A stretch of 5,693 nt of DNA from Leptolyngbya sp. SIO4C5 (GTDB taxonomy: Bacteria > Cyanobacteriota > Cyanobacteriia > Phormidesmidales > Phormidesmidaceae). The position numbers and the translations under genes were made by a program. The notes below the pieces were generated by a model. That model had not been told where the DNA came from. It did no database searches and saw only the letters and a list, made by a program, of their open reading frames with translations. Shown piece after piece: positions 1 through 5,693 of the stretch; position 1 is the first letter of the stretch, and the number at the start of each line of letters is the position of its first letter. The DNA is taken from positions 1-5,693 of the forward strand of contig JAAHIC010000332.1 of assembly GCA_010671965.1 (NCBI GenBank), in the 5' to 3' direction.

Positions 1-577
1 TAACCAGGTAATCCTGGGGCTGATCACAAAACTCATACAGCACAAGATCAATAGCACTGCTCAAAATCCGAAAGTTTGCCACGCCGGGAAACGTTTCTGC
101 CTGAGTGCGGGTGTAGACGCCTACGCTGCCGGGAAATCGCTCTGCCGTTCGGCAAATGACTGCATCCATTGCCCCCGAAAGTGAACCCATACTGACAAAC
201 TGAGCTACGGGTCGCCGTAAAAACGGCATTAGGTAGAAAGGCAGCCAGTCATAGGCAAAATTAACCAGCAAGTCATAGTCATCCTGCACCTGACGGGCAT
301 AGTCCCACATATTGGCCAGCACCGGATTTTCGGGTAAAACCGTGGGGGTCTGTCGCCCTTGAGTATGAGCCGTGGGCTGTAAGGTACCTGAGATCGGCGC
401 GATCGCAATTTCTGCCAGAGCCGATCCCTCAGGAGCCACGACCCGGAGCGAATGCCCCCGTCGTTGCAGTTCCTGAGCGAGATTCATCAGCGTCAGCTCC
501 ACGCCGCCGCCCAGCCCTGACCCCAAGGGGCCAACGGGGGTAGAAAGCAAAAGCAGTCTCAAGGCTGAAGCAGACAT
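1..577 (-). CDS. Glycosyltransferase family 4, BGluT-like (UDP-glucose:tetrahydrobiopterin glucosyltransferase), C-terminus cut by window edge
   Basis: The 192 visible residues form the N-terminal, acceptor-side Rossmann domain of a GT-B glycosyltransferase. It opens with a beta strand (residues 6-12, LRLLLLS), followed by the glycine-rich signature STPVGPLGSGLGGGVELTL (12-30), a helix and the second strand (LRVVAPEGS, 44-52). From memory, this signature and the later NFAYDWLP (106-113) and SMGSLSGAMD (129-138) segments closely resemble cyanobacterial BGluT, which glucosylates tetrahydrobiopterin from UDP-glucose; such pterin glucosides are abundant in cyanobacteria. The donor-binding C-terminal domain with the family 4 EX7E motif would lie beyond the left edge, so activity cannot be judged; the family is usually about 340-350 residues. 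The ATG at 577-575 is the only ATG/GTG/TTG start before an in-frame TAG at 604-602, and it lacks a good Shine-Dalgarno. The upstream gene ends 58 bp away on the same strand, which allows cotranscription. The family is confident; the acceptor is less so. Confidence 0.8.
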   Translation of the reverse strand, partial: MSASALRLLLLSTPVGPLGSGLGGGVELTLMNLAQELQRRGHSLRVVAPEGSALAEIAIAPISGTLQPTAHTQGRQTPTVLPENPVLANMWDYARQVQDDYDLLVNFAYDWLPFYLMPFLRRPVAQFVSMGSLSGAMDAVICRTAERFPGSVGVYTRTQAETFPGVANFRILSSAIDLVLYEFCDQPQDYLV

Positions 578-635
578 GAAGATAAAAGGCAGTCGCTCTT
601 TCTAGAGTCACCTCTTCAGCATGACATCAAACGGT

Positions 636-1955
636 TTAAGAGTTGGTCTTCTCACCGGGCAAAAAATCCGCTGGCGAAACAGAATCATAAAGAGAAGCCC
701 GCTGCTCGCTGCTAGGTAAAGGCCGGATGCGGTTGAGCTGTCCCAGCGCCCAGCGGGCTGTTTCTCGCACTTCAGGATCTTCATCTTCAGCTACATGGGC
801 CAGCATCTGACTTACCTGAGCCGCCGCATCATAAATTCGAGTCAAATCGCGAATGGCATTCTTGCGCACCTCAGGATTATCGTCCTGCAGCGAAAGAGCC
901 AGCGCCCGGTTCATCGGCTTTAGCGTATGGGTGCCAATTTCAGATAGAGCCGCCAAAATCAGGCTGCGCTCTTTGGAGTCCGCATCCATAATCAGGTTGA
1001 CTAACGGCTGCACGGCACTGGAGTTGCCCCGCTGTCCCAGTTCCCAAATAGCCTGTCGTCGTTTGGCGGGATCGCTACTCTGCAGCTCAGCCACCAGCGT
1101 TTCTACAATATTGAGCTTGGGCAGCCGTGTTGTTTCTTCCAAAGCTGCTGTTGAGTCAGTCTGGTCTTGAATTTCCAGATTCTGCTGGGAACCATTCACT
1201 GCGGCTGCACTGTCCGCTATCAGAGCAGACTGGTCAGTTATGTGAGCCGCTGGTGCTTGCTTATCTAGCTGTTTGGCAGGCCGACCTGAGCGCAATGACT
1301 GGCGATAAACCAGTACAATGCCGCCGCCAATCGCACCTAACCCCAGCAGTAAAATAACTGGTATTAGAAGCTGAGACGGATTGAACTCAGAAACGGCAGT
1401 CGGCTCTGTGTCTACTGGCTCAGTTGCAGGCGTAGAAGCGGCTGTCGCTTCTGAATCCGCCTGGGGAACAGGGGTTGCCGCCGCTGGCGTAGACGCAGTC
1501 GAGGGCAAAAAATTGGGAATCTGGCTTTCTGTAGCTGGACTGGGCGATTCAATCGAAAACAGGTTGGGCGTTTGTAAGCGTTGGACGGTGAAGGGATCTA
1601 CATTGCCAGTAGCCGGTAGACCAGAATCTTGCTGAAAGTTTGACAGGGCCTGTTCGGTTTTAGGGCCATAGATACCGTCAACAGGCTGACTGTAATAACC
1701 AAGCTGCTGCAGCCTGAGCTGGAGCTGTAAAACTTCACTGTTGCTGAGATCGGCTGCTGTCGTTGGGGTAGAGGCGGCTGGATTCGTGGGTGCCTGAGCT
1801 AAGGTCGGCCAGATTTTAGCGGCTGCAGGCGCTAGCTGGGCAGTTGCAAGGACTGGTAAACCAGTAGGGGAATGAGCCACAGCCCGAACAGCAGCGGGGG
1901 AACCTCCCCAAGCTGCCAGACAGGTTATTGCCAGCAAGGTAGAGCGTTGGATCAT
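636..1955 (-). CDS. Membrane protein with extracytoplasmic peptidoglycan-binding domain and cytoplasmic HEAT repeats
   Basis: This 439-residue protein has a signal-like N-terminus (basic residue at 4, hydrophobic 6-15, possible AXA-type site near 22-27). A peptidoglycan_binding_1 domain follows at about 72-128, with the typical LQLRLQQLGYY, DGIYGPKTEQALSNFQ and GLPATG elements. Then comes a Pro/Ala/Thr/Ser/Glu-rich linker (130-194) and one clear membrane helix (196-217), followed directly by basic residues (R218, R222, R225, K228). By the positive-inside rule the C-terminus is cytoplasmic. After a polar linker, residues 282-410 contain HEAT/PBS-lyase-like helical repeats, including PAKRRQAIWELGQRG, PEVRKNAIRDL and PEVRETARWALGQL. 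PBS-lyase-like HEAT repeats occur in phycobilin lyases but also in many scaffolds; nothing here shows lyase activity. The likely role is structural or signalling at the envelope, which is inference. An AAGGA element at 1973-1969 lies 13 nt before the ATG. The glycosyltransferase gene follows 58 bp downstream. The domain calls are confident; the function is unknown. Confidence 0.87.
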   Translation of the reverse strand: MIQRSTLLAITCLAAWGGSPAAVRAVAHSPTGLPVLATAQLAPAAAKIWPTLAQAPTNPAASTPTTAADLSNSEVLQLQLRLQQLGYYSQPVDGIYGPKTEQALSNFQQDSGLPATGNVDPFTVQRLQTPNLFSIESPSPATESQIPNFLPSTASTPAAATPVPQADSEATAASTPATEPVDTEPTAVSEFNPSQLLIPVILLLGLGAIGGGIVLVYRQSLRSGRPAKQLDKQAPAAHITDQSALIADSAAAVNGSQQNLEIQDQTDSTAALEETTRLPKLNIVETLVAELQSSDPAKRRQAIWELGQRGNSSAVQPLVNLIMDADSKERSLILAALSEIGTHTLKPMNRALALSLQDDNPEVRKNAIRDLTRIYDAAAQVSQMLAHVAEDEDPEVRETARWALGQLNRIRPLPSSEQRASLYDSVSPADFLPGEKTNS

Positions 1956-2296
1956 GTTAGATGGTTGGTCCTTGGTATCCTTGCACCCAGAGTGGCTATC
2001 ATACTTTGCGACTGCTCTCTTAGCGTTTTGACGCTCGCTTCAACTTATCCTCACTGCGTTCGTAATCAAGCAATTTTTTCGGCTTGAGCGTACCTCATCT
2101 GCTGTCAGACTAGCAGTTTCGGCCCAAAGCCGTTGGGGTACCCGCGATATTGAACCGTGCTATGAGCGTCTAGCTTTCATACTAAATCAGTTTGCATAGC
2201 TCACTTTAGGATGCCCGATTCTGGTGCTAGATCTTTAAAGAGGTGTTGACTCAGTAAAGTCTGCATTAAAAGCTCGGCTCGCACTAATCAGCAGGT
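1956..2296. other. 341-bp intergenic region with small inverted repeats, no convincing gene
   Basis: This stretch separates the EamA gene from the PGB-HEAT gene, both on the minus strand. Visible elements are a 5-bp hairpin AGCGT-TTTG-ACGCT (2022-2035), a 6-bp stem TCAAGC/GCTTGA around a T-rich loop (2066-2087), CTGCT/AGCAG (2099-2116), and overlapping CGGC/GCCG and CCCAA/TTGGG pairings near 2120-2140. Each is short enough to be chance. There is no tRNA-like cloverleaf and no strong intrinsic terminator directly after the EamA stop. The longest minus-strand ATG frame that I noticed is 21 codons. The region probably holds the promoter and 5' leader of the PGB-HEAT gene. Confidence 0.5.
1998..2003 (-). 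promoter_or_regulatory. Possible -10 box for the PGB-HEAT gene
   Basis: Read on the minus strand, TATGAT matches the sigma-70 -10 consensus TATAAT at five of six positions and would give a leader of roughly 35 nt before the ATG at 1955. No good TTGACA-like -35 is found at 16-19 bp spacing. The call is therefore weak and rests on the hexamer and its position. Confidence 0.28.
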
Positions 2297-3328
2297 CTAA
2301 GATTTTGACTCGAATGTTCCTGTCCGAACCGTATTTTCAGTAGACGGTTGGACTGGCTGCGTCCGGAAAAACCCCAGCAGCCTTTCTCGCTGGTTGATCA
2401 GACAAATGCTGACCAGCGTAAAGGCAACGCCCGTCCACTGGACTGAACTCAGCAGTTCGCCTAAAAATAGGTTGCCAAATAGTAGGGCAAAAACTGGTGT
2501 CAGAAAGGTCAAGGCGCTGAGACTGGTCAAATTACCCTCAGCCGCTAGATAGAAGAAGATGCCGTAGGCTAAGGCACTACCAAAAATGGTGGCATAGGCG
2601 ATCGCCATCCAGCCCGTGAGCGATAGCTGCTGCCACTGACCGGTCTCAGCGATCGCCGACCAAGCTACCAGCGGCAGGCTGCCTAAAATCATGTGCCACC
2701 CGGTCGCCATCACCGGATCCGCATGGCGGCACACATAGCGAATCAGCACTGTACCCACCGCCATCGACAGCGCCGCCAGCAGCATCAGCCACTCTCCCCG
2801 CTGAAACAGCAGGCCCACCATGTCACTACCCGGCGTCCAGCTTTGCCAAAACGGGATTCCCTGCAGCAGGTTCAAAATCCATTCGTCCGGCAGCCCCAGC
2901 AGGCTGATGCCGACAAGGCCCAATCCCAGCCCAATCCAGCCAAACACCCCCACCTGCTCGCCAAACAAAAACCGGGCCATGACTGCTACTGCCAGGGGTT
3001 GGGAGTCAATCATCACCGATCCCAAACCTGCCCCTGTCCGCACCAGTCCCGCCGCCAAGAAGCCCTGAAACAGGGTGCCATCAATGAGAGCAAATAGCCC
3101 AATCCACAGCCAAGCTTGCCAGCCCGCTGGCTGCTTGCGGCCCATCCACAGACCGGCTAAGAGTACTAAACAGCCTGCTGGCAGCAGCCGCGTCGCCGCA
3201 ATGAAAAATGGGGTCGTGTCGTCAATCACCCCCTTCATGGCCACCATAGCCGTTCCCCACAAAAAGAAGGGGGAAATCAGCAACAATGCAGTTAGCATTC
3301 GTTTGGGCGGCAGAGAAGTATGACTCAT
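2297..3328 (-). CDS. EamA/DMT-family transporter (10 transmembrane helices)
   Basis: This 343-residue integral membrane protein has the two-fold EamA layout of the drug/metabolite transporter superfamily. Predicted helices are at about 12-31, 40-61, 70-94, 103-123 and 126-145 (first repeat), then 178-198, 207-226, 238-261, 266-289 and 295-312 (second repeat). Family landmarks are the opening FFLWGTAMVAMKGV, the RLLPAG segment after helix 2, the LFGE end of helix 4 (121-124), and in the second repeat SALAYGIFFYLAAEGNLTSLS-type sequence and LFLGE (287-291). Family members export amino acids, metabolites or toxic compounds at the inner membrane, but the substrate cannot be read from the sequence. 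The linker between the repeats (146-177) is longer than usual. The ATG at 3328-3326 leads directly into helix 1; no Shine-Dalgarno is evident. The gene is divergent from sppA across 79 bp. The family is firm; the substrate is unknown. Confidence 0.92.
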   Translation of the reverse strand: MSHTSLPPKRMLTALLLISPFFLWGTAMVAMKGVIDDTTPFFIAATRLLPAGCLVLLAGLWMGRKQPAGWQAWLWIGLFALIDGTLFQGFLAAGLVRTGAGLGSVMIDSQPLAVAVMARFLFGEQVGVFGWIGLGLGLVGISLLGLPDEWILNLLQGIPFWQSWTPGSDMVGLLFQRGEWLMLLAALSMAVGTVLIRYVCRHADPVMATGWHMILGSLPLVAWSAIAETGQWQQLSLTGWMAIAYATIFGSALAYGIFFYLAAEGNLTSLSALTFLTPVFALLFGNLFLGELLSSVQWTGVAFTLVSICLINQRERLLGFFRTQPVQPSTENTVRTGTFESKS

Positions 3329-3407
3329 AAAGCTAGCGGATAGTTAAGCATGGCGCAGTTGTATACTTATCTTAAAGAATGTTAAGTCATCTAGCGATCG
3401 ACACCCT
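3329..3407. promoter_or_regulatory. Divergent promoter region between the EamA gene and sppA
   Basis: Both start codons face away from this 79-bp gap, so at least two promoters should lie here or run into the coding sequences. On the plus strand TATACT (3362-3367) is a good -10 candidate for sppA, giving a leader of about 34 nt. On the minus strand TATACA (3365-3360) occupies nearly the same bases, because the core GTATAC is palindromic, and could serve the EamA gene. Neither has a convincing -35 at standard spacing. If both are used, the two polymerases would compete for one site; this is inference. Confidence 0.38.
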
Positions 3408-4253
3408 ATGATTTGGCCGTTTAAGCCTCGGTTCCGTAAGCAAATTGCCCGCATTGAGATCACTGGCGCGATCGCAGGTTCGACGCGCAAGCGCGTTTTA
3501 GAAAATCTCAAAGAAATTGAAGAGAAAAAATTTCCGGCCCTGCTGCTCCGCATCGATAGTCCCGGTGGCACCGTCGGTGACTCTCAAGAAATTTATAGCG
3601 CTCTGATGCGACTGCGCGATCAGGTCAAAATTGTTGCTAGCTTCGGTAATATCTCCGCTTCCGGCGGGGTCTATATTGGCATGGGGGCCGAACACATCGT
3701 GGCCAATCCCGGCACCATTACCGGCAGCATTGGCGTTATTCTACGCGGCAACAACCTAGAGCGCCTGCTCGATAAGGTGGGTGTTTCCTTCAAAGTGATC
3801 AAGTCCGGCCCTTATAAAGACATTTTGGCCTTCGATCGCGAGCTGACTGAGCCAGAGCAAAATATCCTGCAGGAGCTAATTGACGTTAGCTACCATCAGT
3901 TTGTCGAGACGGTCGCCACCGCTCGCCAGCTTACCGTTGAAGCCGTTAAAGAATTTGCCGATGGGCGGATTTTCACCGGACAGCAGGCGCTGGCTTTAGG
4001 TGTAGTCGATCGCTTAGGCACCGAGGAAGATGCGCGCCAGTGGGCCGCTGAGCTAGCTGGCCTCAATCCTGAAAAAGCAGAATGCTACACCTTTGAAGAC
4101 CGCAAGCCCTTCTGGAAACGAATATTACCCGGCAATCGTCAAGCGGCTAGCCAATGGGCCGACTTACCTGTTGCCGAGCTGTCCAATAGCCTCAGTCAGC
4201 TAGAGTTTGACCTGACGACCAGCGGTCTGCCTCTCTGGCTCTATCGACCGTAA
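3408..4253 (+). CDS. sppA: Signal peptide peptidase SppA, short form (S49 serine protease)
   Basis: This 281-residue protein of peptidase family S49 belongs to the class that degrades signal peptides left in the membrane after secretion. The core has the LLLRIDSPGGTVGDS motif (45-59) and the nucleophile segment NISASGGVYIG (81-91), with Ser85 as nucleophile. The general base is Lys137 in KSGPYKDI. The Ser-to-Lys distance of 52 residues equals that of B. subtilis SppA (S147/K199). GTITGSIGV (102-110) and DGRIFTGQQALALGVVD (185-201) are further family landmarks. There is no signal peptide or membrane helix, unlike many SppA proteins, and only one S49 domain rather than the tandem form of E. coli and the longer cyanobacterial paralogue, so it resembles the short cyanobacterial type (slr0021-like in Synechocystis). 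Membrane contact would have to be peripheral. The ATG at 3408 has no clear Shine-Dalgarno. aroH follows in the same direction after 155 bp. Its physiological substrate in this organism is unknown. Confidence 0.95.
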   Translation: MIWPFKPRFRKQIARIEITGAIAGSTRKRVLENLKEIEEKKFPALLLRIDSPGGTVGDSQEIYSALMRLRDQVKIVASFGNISASGGVYIGMGAEHIVANPGTITGSIGVILRGNNLERLLDKVGVSFKVIKSGPYKDILAFDRELTEPEQNILQELIDVSYHQFVETVATARQLTVEAVKEFADGRIFTGQQALALGVVDRLGTEEDARQWAAELAGLNPEKAECYTFEDRKPFWKRILPGNRQAASQWADLPVAELSNSLSQLEFDLTTSGLPLWLYRP

Positions 4254-4408
4254 ACTTCCTATACAAGGCTCAAATTCAGCTCTAGGTAGCGATCGCTGGC
4301 GGCGCTTACTCAAGCGCTTCAGCGAGGACTGGTACTATGAAAGTTCAAATCTACAAAAATATCTTTTGACTGATTTGCCTTTAGTGAAGAGAAACGGTAA
4401 TCGACTCT
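4254..4408. other. sppA-aroH intergenic spacer with a HIP1 site and weak promoter-like hexamers
   Basis: The 155-bp spacer contains a HIP1 core GCGATCGC (4289-4296), an 8-bp palindrome AAGCGCTT (4312-4319) and a TACTAT hexamer (4333-4338) that could be a -10 for aroH with a leader of about 65 nt. A TTGACT hexamer (4366-4371) has no -10 at standard distance. No terminator hairpin with a T-run is seen after sppA, so readthrough into aroH is possible. The sequence alone does not decide between an operon and an independent promoter. Confidence 0.35.
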
Positions 4409-4825
4409 ATGAGTAATTCTGATGCGGACTGGCGAGTTCGAGCAATTCGCGGGGCAACCACTGTTTCTGAAAATACAGCAGAAGCGATTTGGAGCGCGGT
4501 TACTGAACTGCTTGATGAGTTAGAGTCTCGCAACCGCCTCAACCCCGACGATATTATCAGCGCCACCTTCTCAGCCACCCGCGACATAGATGCGGTATTC
4601 CCCGCTCAAATTGCTCGTCAGCGCCCCCAGTGGAACAATGTGCCCCTTCTAGATGTGCAGCAAATGCACGTGGAGGGCAGCCTGCCGCGATGTATTCGCT
4701 TTCTGATTCACGCTTACATGCCAGTACTTCACACTGAGATTCATCACCCCTATCTACGGGGCGCTAAAACCCTCAGACCCGATTGGGAAACTTCGCCCGC
4801 TAGCTTTTCTTCTAGCCGGGAATAG
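4409..4825 (+). CDS. aroH: Chorismate mutase, AroH type
   Basis: This 138-residue cytoplasmic enzyme converts chorismate to prephenate, the first committed step to phenylalanine and tyrosine. It aligns along its length with the trimeric AroH-type B. subtilis enzyme (127 residues). RAIRGATTV (11-19) carries Arg14 (B. subtilis Arg7). DAVFPAQIARQ (61-71) carries Phe64 and Arg70 (Phe57, Arg63). GSLPRCIR (90-97) carries Arg97 (Arg90), HHPYLRGA (112-119) carries Tyr115 (Tyr108), and LRPD (122-125) carries Arg123 (Arg116). Two active-site positions differ: the residue matching Glu78 is Gln85 and that matching Cys75 is Asp82. The first eight residues and the Ser-rich tail (128-138) are not conserved. 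The ATG at 4409 is preceded by purine-rich GAAGAG about 17 nt upstream, a weak ribosome site. The gene converges with crtR across a strong hairpin. Confidence 0.95.
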   Translation: MSNSDADWRVRAIRGATTVSENTAEAIWSAVTELLDELESRNRLNPDDIISATFSATRDIDAVFPAQIARQRPQWNNVPLLDVQQMHVEGSLPRCIRFLIHAYMPVLHTEIHHPYLRGAKTLRPDWETSPASFSSSRE

Positions 4826-4863
4826 CCCCACTCAGCAAGCTGTCTGCTGCCTATAGTCAATAA

Positions 4864-4897
4864 CGCCGGAGTGTCTGCAGGCACTCCGGCGCATTTT
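4864..4897. terminator. Intrinsic terminator between convergent aroH and crtR
   Basis: A perfect 10-bp GC-rich stem, CGCCGGAGTG (4864-4873) pairing with CACTCCGGCG (4882-4891), encloses an 8-nt loop TCTGCAGG. On the plus strand it is followed by CATTTT, a short T-run, 39 nt after the aroH stop codon. The T-run is modest and there is none on the minus strand, so termination should be better for aroH than for crtR, though a stem this stable may stop both or protect the 3' ends. Confidence 0.8.
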
Positions 4898-4925
4898 CAA
4901 TATGCATAAACTTTCAGATAGGCAG

Positions 4926-4939
4926 TCGCCCCTAGGCGA
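4926..4939 (-). terminator. Small hairpin just after the crtR stop codon
   Basis: TCGCC (4926-4930) and GGCGA (4935-4939) form a 5-bp GC-rich stem with a 4-nt loop, starting 5 nt after the crtR stop on the minus strand. There is no T-run after it, so it is at best an accessory 3'-end structure beside the stronger hairpin at 4864-4891, or chance. Confidence 0.2.
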
Positions 4940-4944
4940 GAGCG

Positions 4945-5693
4945 CTACATAGACTTTTTTCGCTCTAGAAACTGGAAAGGATGCTTATGATGTACGCGAA
5001 TGCCTAGAAAAATATCGTAGATGAAGCCAAAAAAGTCTTTGCCCCTGAGCAAACCCAAAGACTGATGACAGCCCTTATGATCCAGCAGCGGCTTCATGGT
5101 TTCATAAGCCGGTTTGTACTTATACCAGGGAATAGACGGCCAAAGATGGTGGACCAGGTGGTAGTTCTGGCCCATAATCATCAGGTTAAGGATAGCTCCC
5201 GGATAGACCCGGGCATTTTTCCAGCGATCGCGTTCCTCAAAAGGGCGGTGCGGCAAATAGTCAAAAAACAGCCCCAGGGCTAGCCCCACCACCAGCGCTG
5301 GTGAAAACCAAAAGTTGAAAATATAGCCCAAAAAATCAAAATGAACGGCAGCAACCACAATCAGCGCCACCGTTAAGCGGGATAAAAACCATTCCAGCAG
5401 TTCCAGCTTGCGCCAGAGACGCCGCTGAAAAAAATAAATTTCGTGGTAGAAGAAACGGGCCGCAATTAACCACAGGGGGCCACCCGTAGAGACAAAATGA
5501 TCGGGATCGTTTTCTGGATCGTTGACGTGGGCGTGATGCTGCATGTGCACGCGCGTGAAAACGGGGAAAGCGAAGCCCAGCATCAGAGCGCTACCATGAC
5601 CCAGCAGAGCGTTCACAACGCGGTTGCGGTGAGCGGCATGGTGTGAGGCATCATGAATAACTGTGCCCACAAGATGGAGGGCCAACGTATTGA
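4945..5693 (-). CDS. crtR: Beta-carotene hydroxylase CrtR, N-terminus cut by window edge
   Basis: CrtR is a membrane di-iron enzyme of the fatty-acid-desaturase superfamily that adds 3-hydroxyl groups to beta-ionone rings, giving zeaxanthin from beta-carotene and, in many cyanobacteria, acting in myxoxanthophyll synthesis. The histidine boxes are present: HDASHH (5655-5638), HMQHH (5547-5533) and HLVHH (5160-5146), with a further His in FDYLPHRPF near 5250. From memory, long stretches such as GHGSALMLGFAFPVFTRV and NDPENDPDHFVSTGGPLW match cyanobacterial CrtR very closely. Hydrophobic helices flank the boxes. The frame stays open to the right edge (codons for Asn-Thr precede Leu at 5685), so the start lies outside; about 50-60 residues are missing from a usual length near 300. 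The Leu codon TTG at 5685 should not be taken as the start. The tail after the last conserved region ends in a basic stretch, ERKKSM. The gene converges with aroH, 119 bp away. Confidence 0.96.
   Translation of the reverse strand, partial: NTLALHLVGTVIHDASHHAAHRNRVVNALLGHGSALMLGFAFPVFTRVHMQHHAHVNDPENDPDHFVSTGGPLWLIAARFFYHEIYFFQRRLWRKLELLEWFLSRLTVALIVVAAVHFDFLGYIFNFWFSPALVVGLALGLFFDYLPHRPFEERDRWKNARVYPGAILNLMIMGQNYHLVHHLWPSIPWYKYKPAYETMKPLLDHKGCHQSLGLLRGKDFFGFIYDIFLGIRVHHKHPFQFLERKKSM

Noticed and set aside
429..611. A 60-codon minus-strand frame over the start of the glycosyltransferase gene
   Set aside because: It is in another frame of the well-supported BGluT-like gene, and its Arg/Gly-rich translation has no domain.
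853..1635. Three plus-strand frames of 76-105 codons antisense to the PGB-HEAT gene
   Set aside because: They are low-complexity antisense translations of a gene with recognisable domains on the other strand.
636..1955. Phycobilin lyase function for the HEAT-repeat protein
   Set aside because: The HEAT repeats resemble the PBS-lyase class, but the protein has a membrane helix and a peptidoglycan-binding domain and no phycobiliprotein genes are nearby; the repeat alone is not evidence for lyase activity.
2201..2266. A 21-codon minus-strand reading frame (begins MQTLLSQHLF) in the large intergenic gap
   Set aside because: It is short, has no ribosome binding site and no recognised homologue, and such a frame is expected by chance in 341 bp.
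2693..3097. A 134-codon plus-strand frame inside the EamA gene
   Set aside because: It is an antisense shadow of a clear ten-helix transporter; its Gln/Pro/His-rich composition is typical of reverse-frame translation.
399..5231. Repeated GCGATCGC octamers as a possible regulatory or mobile repeat
   Set aside because: These are HIP1 sites, found genome-wide in many cyanobacteria and lying mostly inside genes; they mark the lineage rather than a local element.
4945..5685. CrtR as a complete 246-residue protein starting at TTG 5685
   Set aside because: The frame is open beyond that codon to the window edge, and the TTG encodes a conserved internal Leu just before the first histidine box.
1..5693. 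CRISPR array, insertion sequence, tRNA/rRNA or defence cassette
   Set aside because: No regularly spaced repeats, transposase-like frame, terminal inverted repeats, cloverleaf or known defence domain was found on either strand.

Overview
The window looks like ordinary chromosome from a cyanobacterium, probably a filamentous Leptolyngbya/Nodosilinea-like or related lineage (the genus is inference). The evidence is six copies of the HIP1 core octamer GCGATCGC in 5.7 kb (at 399, 2598, 2649, 3468, 4289 and 5224), against roughly one expected per 65 kb by chance, together with cyanobacterium-type genes: a CrtR carotenoid hydroxylase, a short SppA, an AroH-type chorismate mutase and a BGluT-like pterin glucosyltransferase. 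I see no insertion sequence, CRISPR array, tRNA, rRNA or integration scar.

Layout, left to right. Positions 1-577 (-) hold the N-terminal half of a GT-B family 4 glycosyltransferase resembling UDP-glucose:tetrahydrobiopterin glucosyltransferase, cut by the window edge. Positions 636-1955 (-) encode a membrane-spanning protein with an outer peptidoglycan-binding domain and inner HEAT repeats. It lies 58 bp upstream of the glycosyltransferase in the same direction, so the two may be cotranscribed. A 341-bp stretch (1956-2296) has no convincing gene but contains several small inverted repeats and a plausible -10 box. Positions 2297-3328 (-) encode a ten-helix EamA/DMT transporter. A 79-bp divergent promoter region separates it from sppA (3408-4253, +), which is followed after 155 bp by aroH (4409-4825, +). 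A strong hairpin (4864-4891) sits between aroH and the converging crtR (4945 to the right edge, -), whose N-terminus lies outside the window.

The genes do not form an evident single pathway. They are housekeeping or photosynthetic-lifestyle functions: carotenoid hydroxylation, aromatic amino-acid branch-point chemistry, membrane-associated proteolysis, metabolite export, and pterin glycosylation. I find no convincing previously undescribed multi-gene system. The two points most worth a second look are the wall-to-cytoplasm architecture of the PGB-TM-HEAT protein, and the active site of the chorismate mutase, where the catalytic Glu of the B. subtilis enzyme is Gln and a nearby Cys is Asp.
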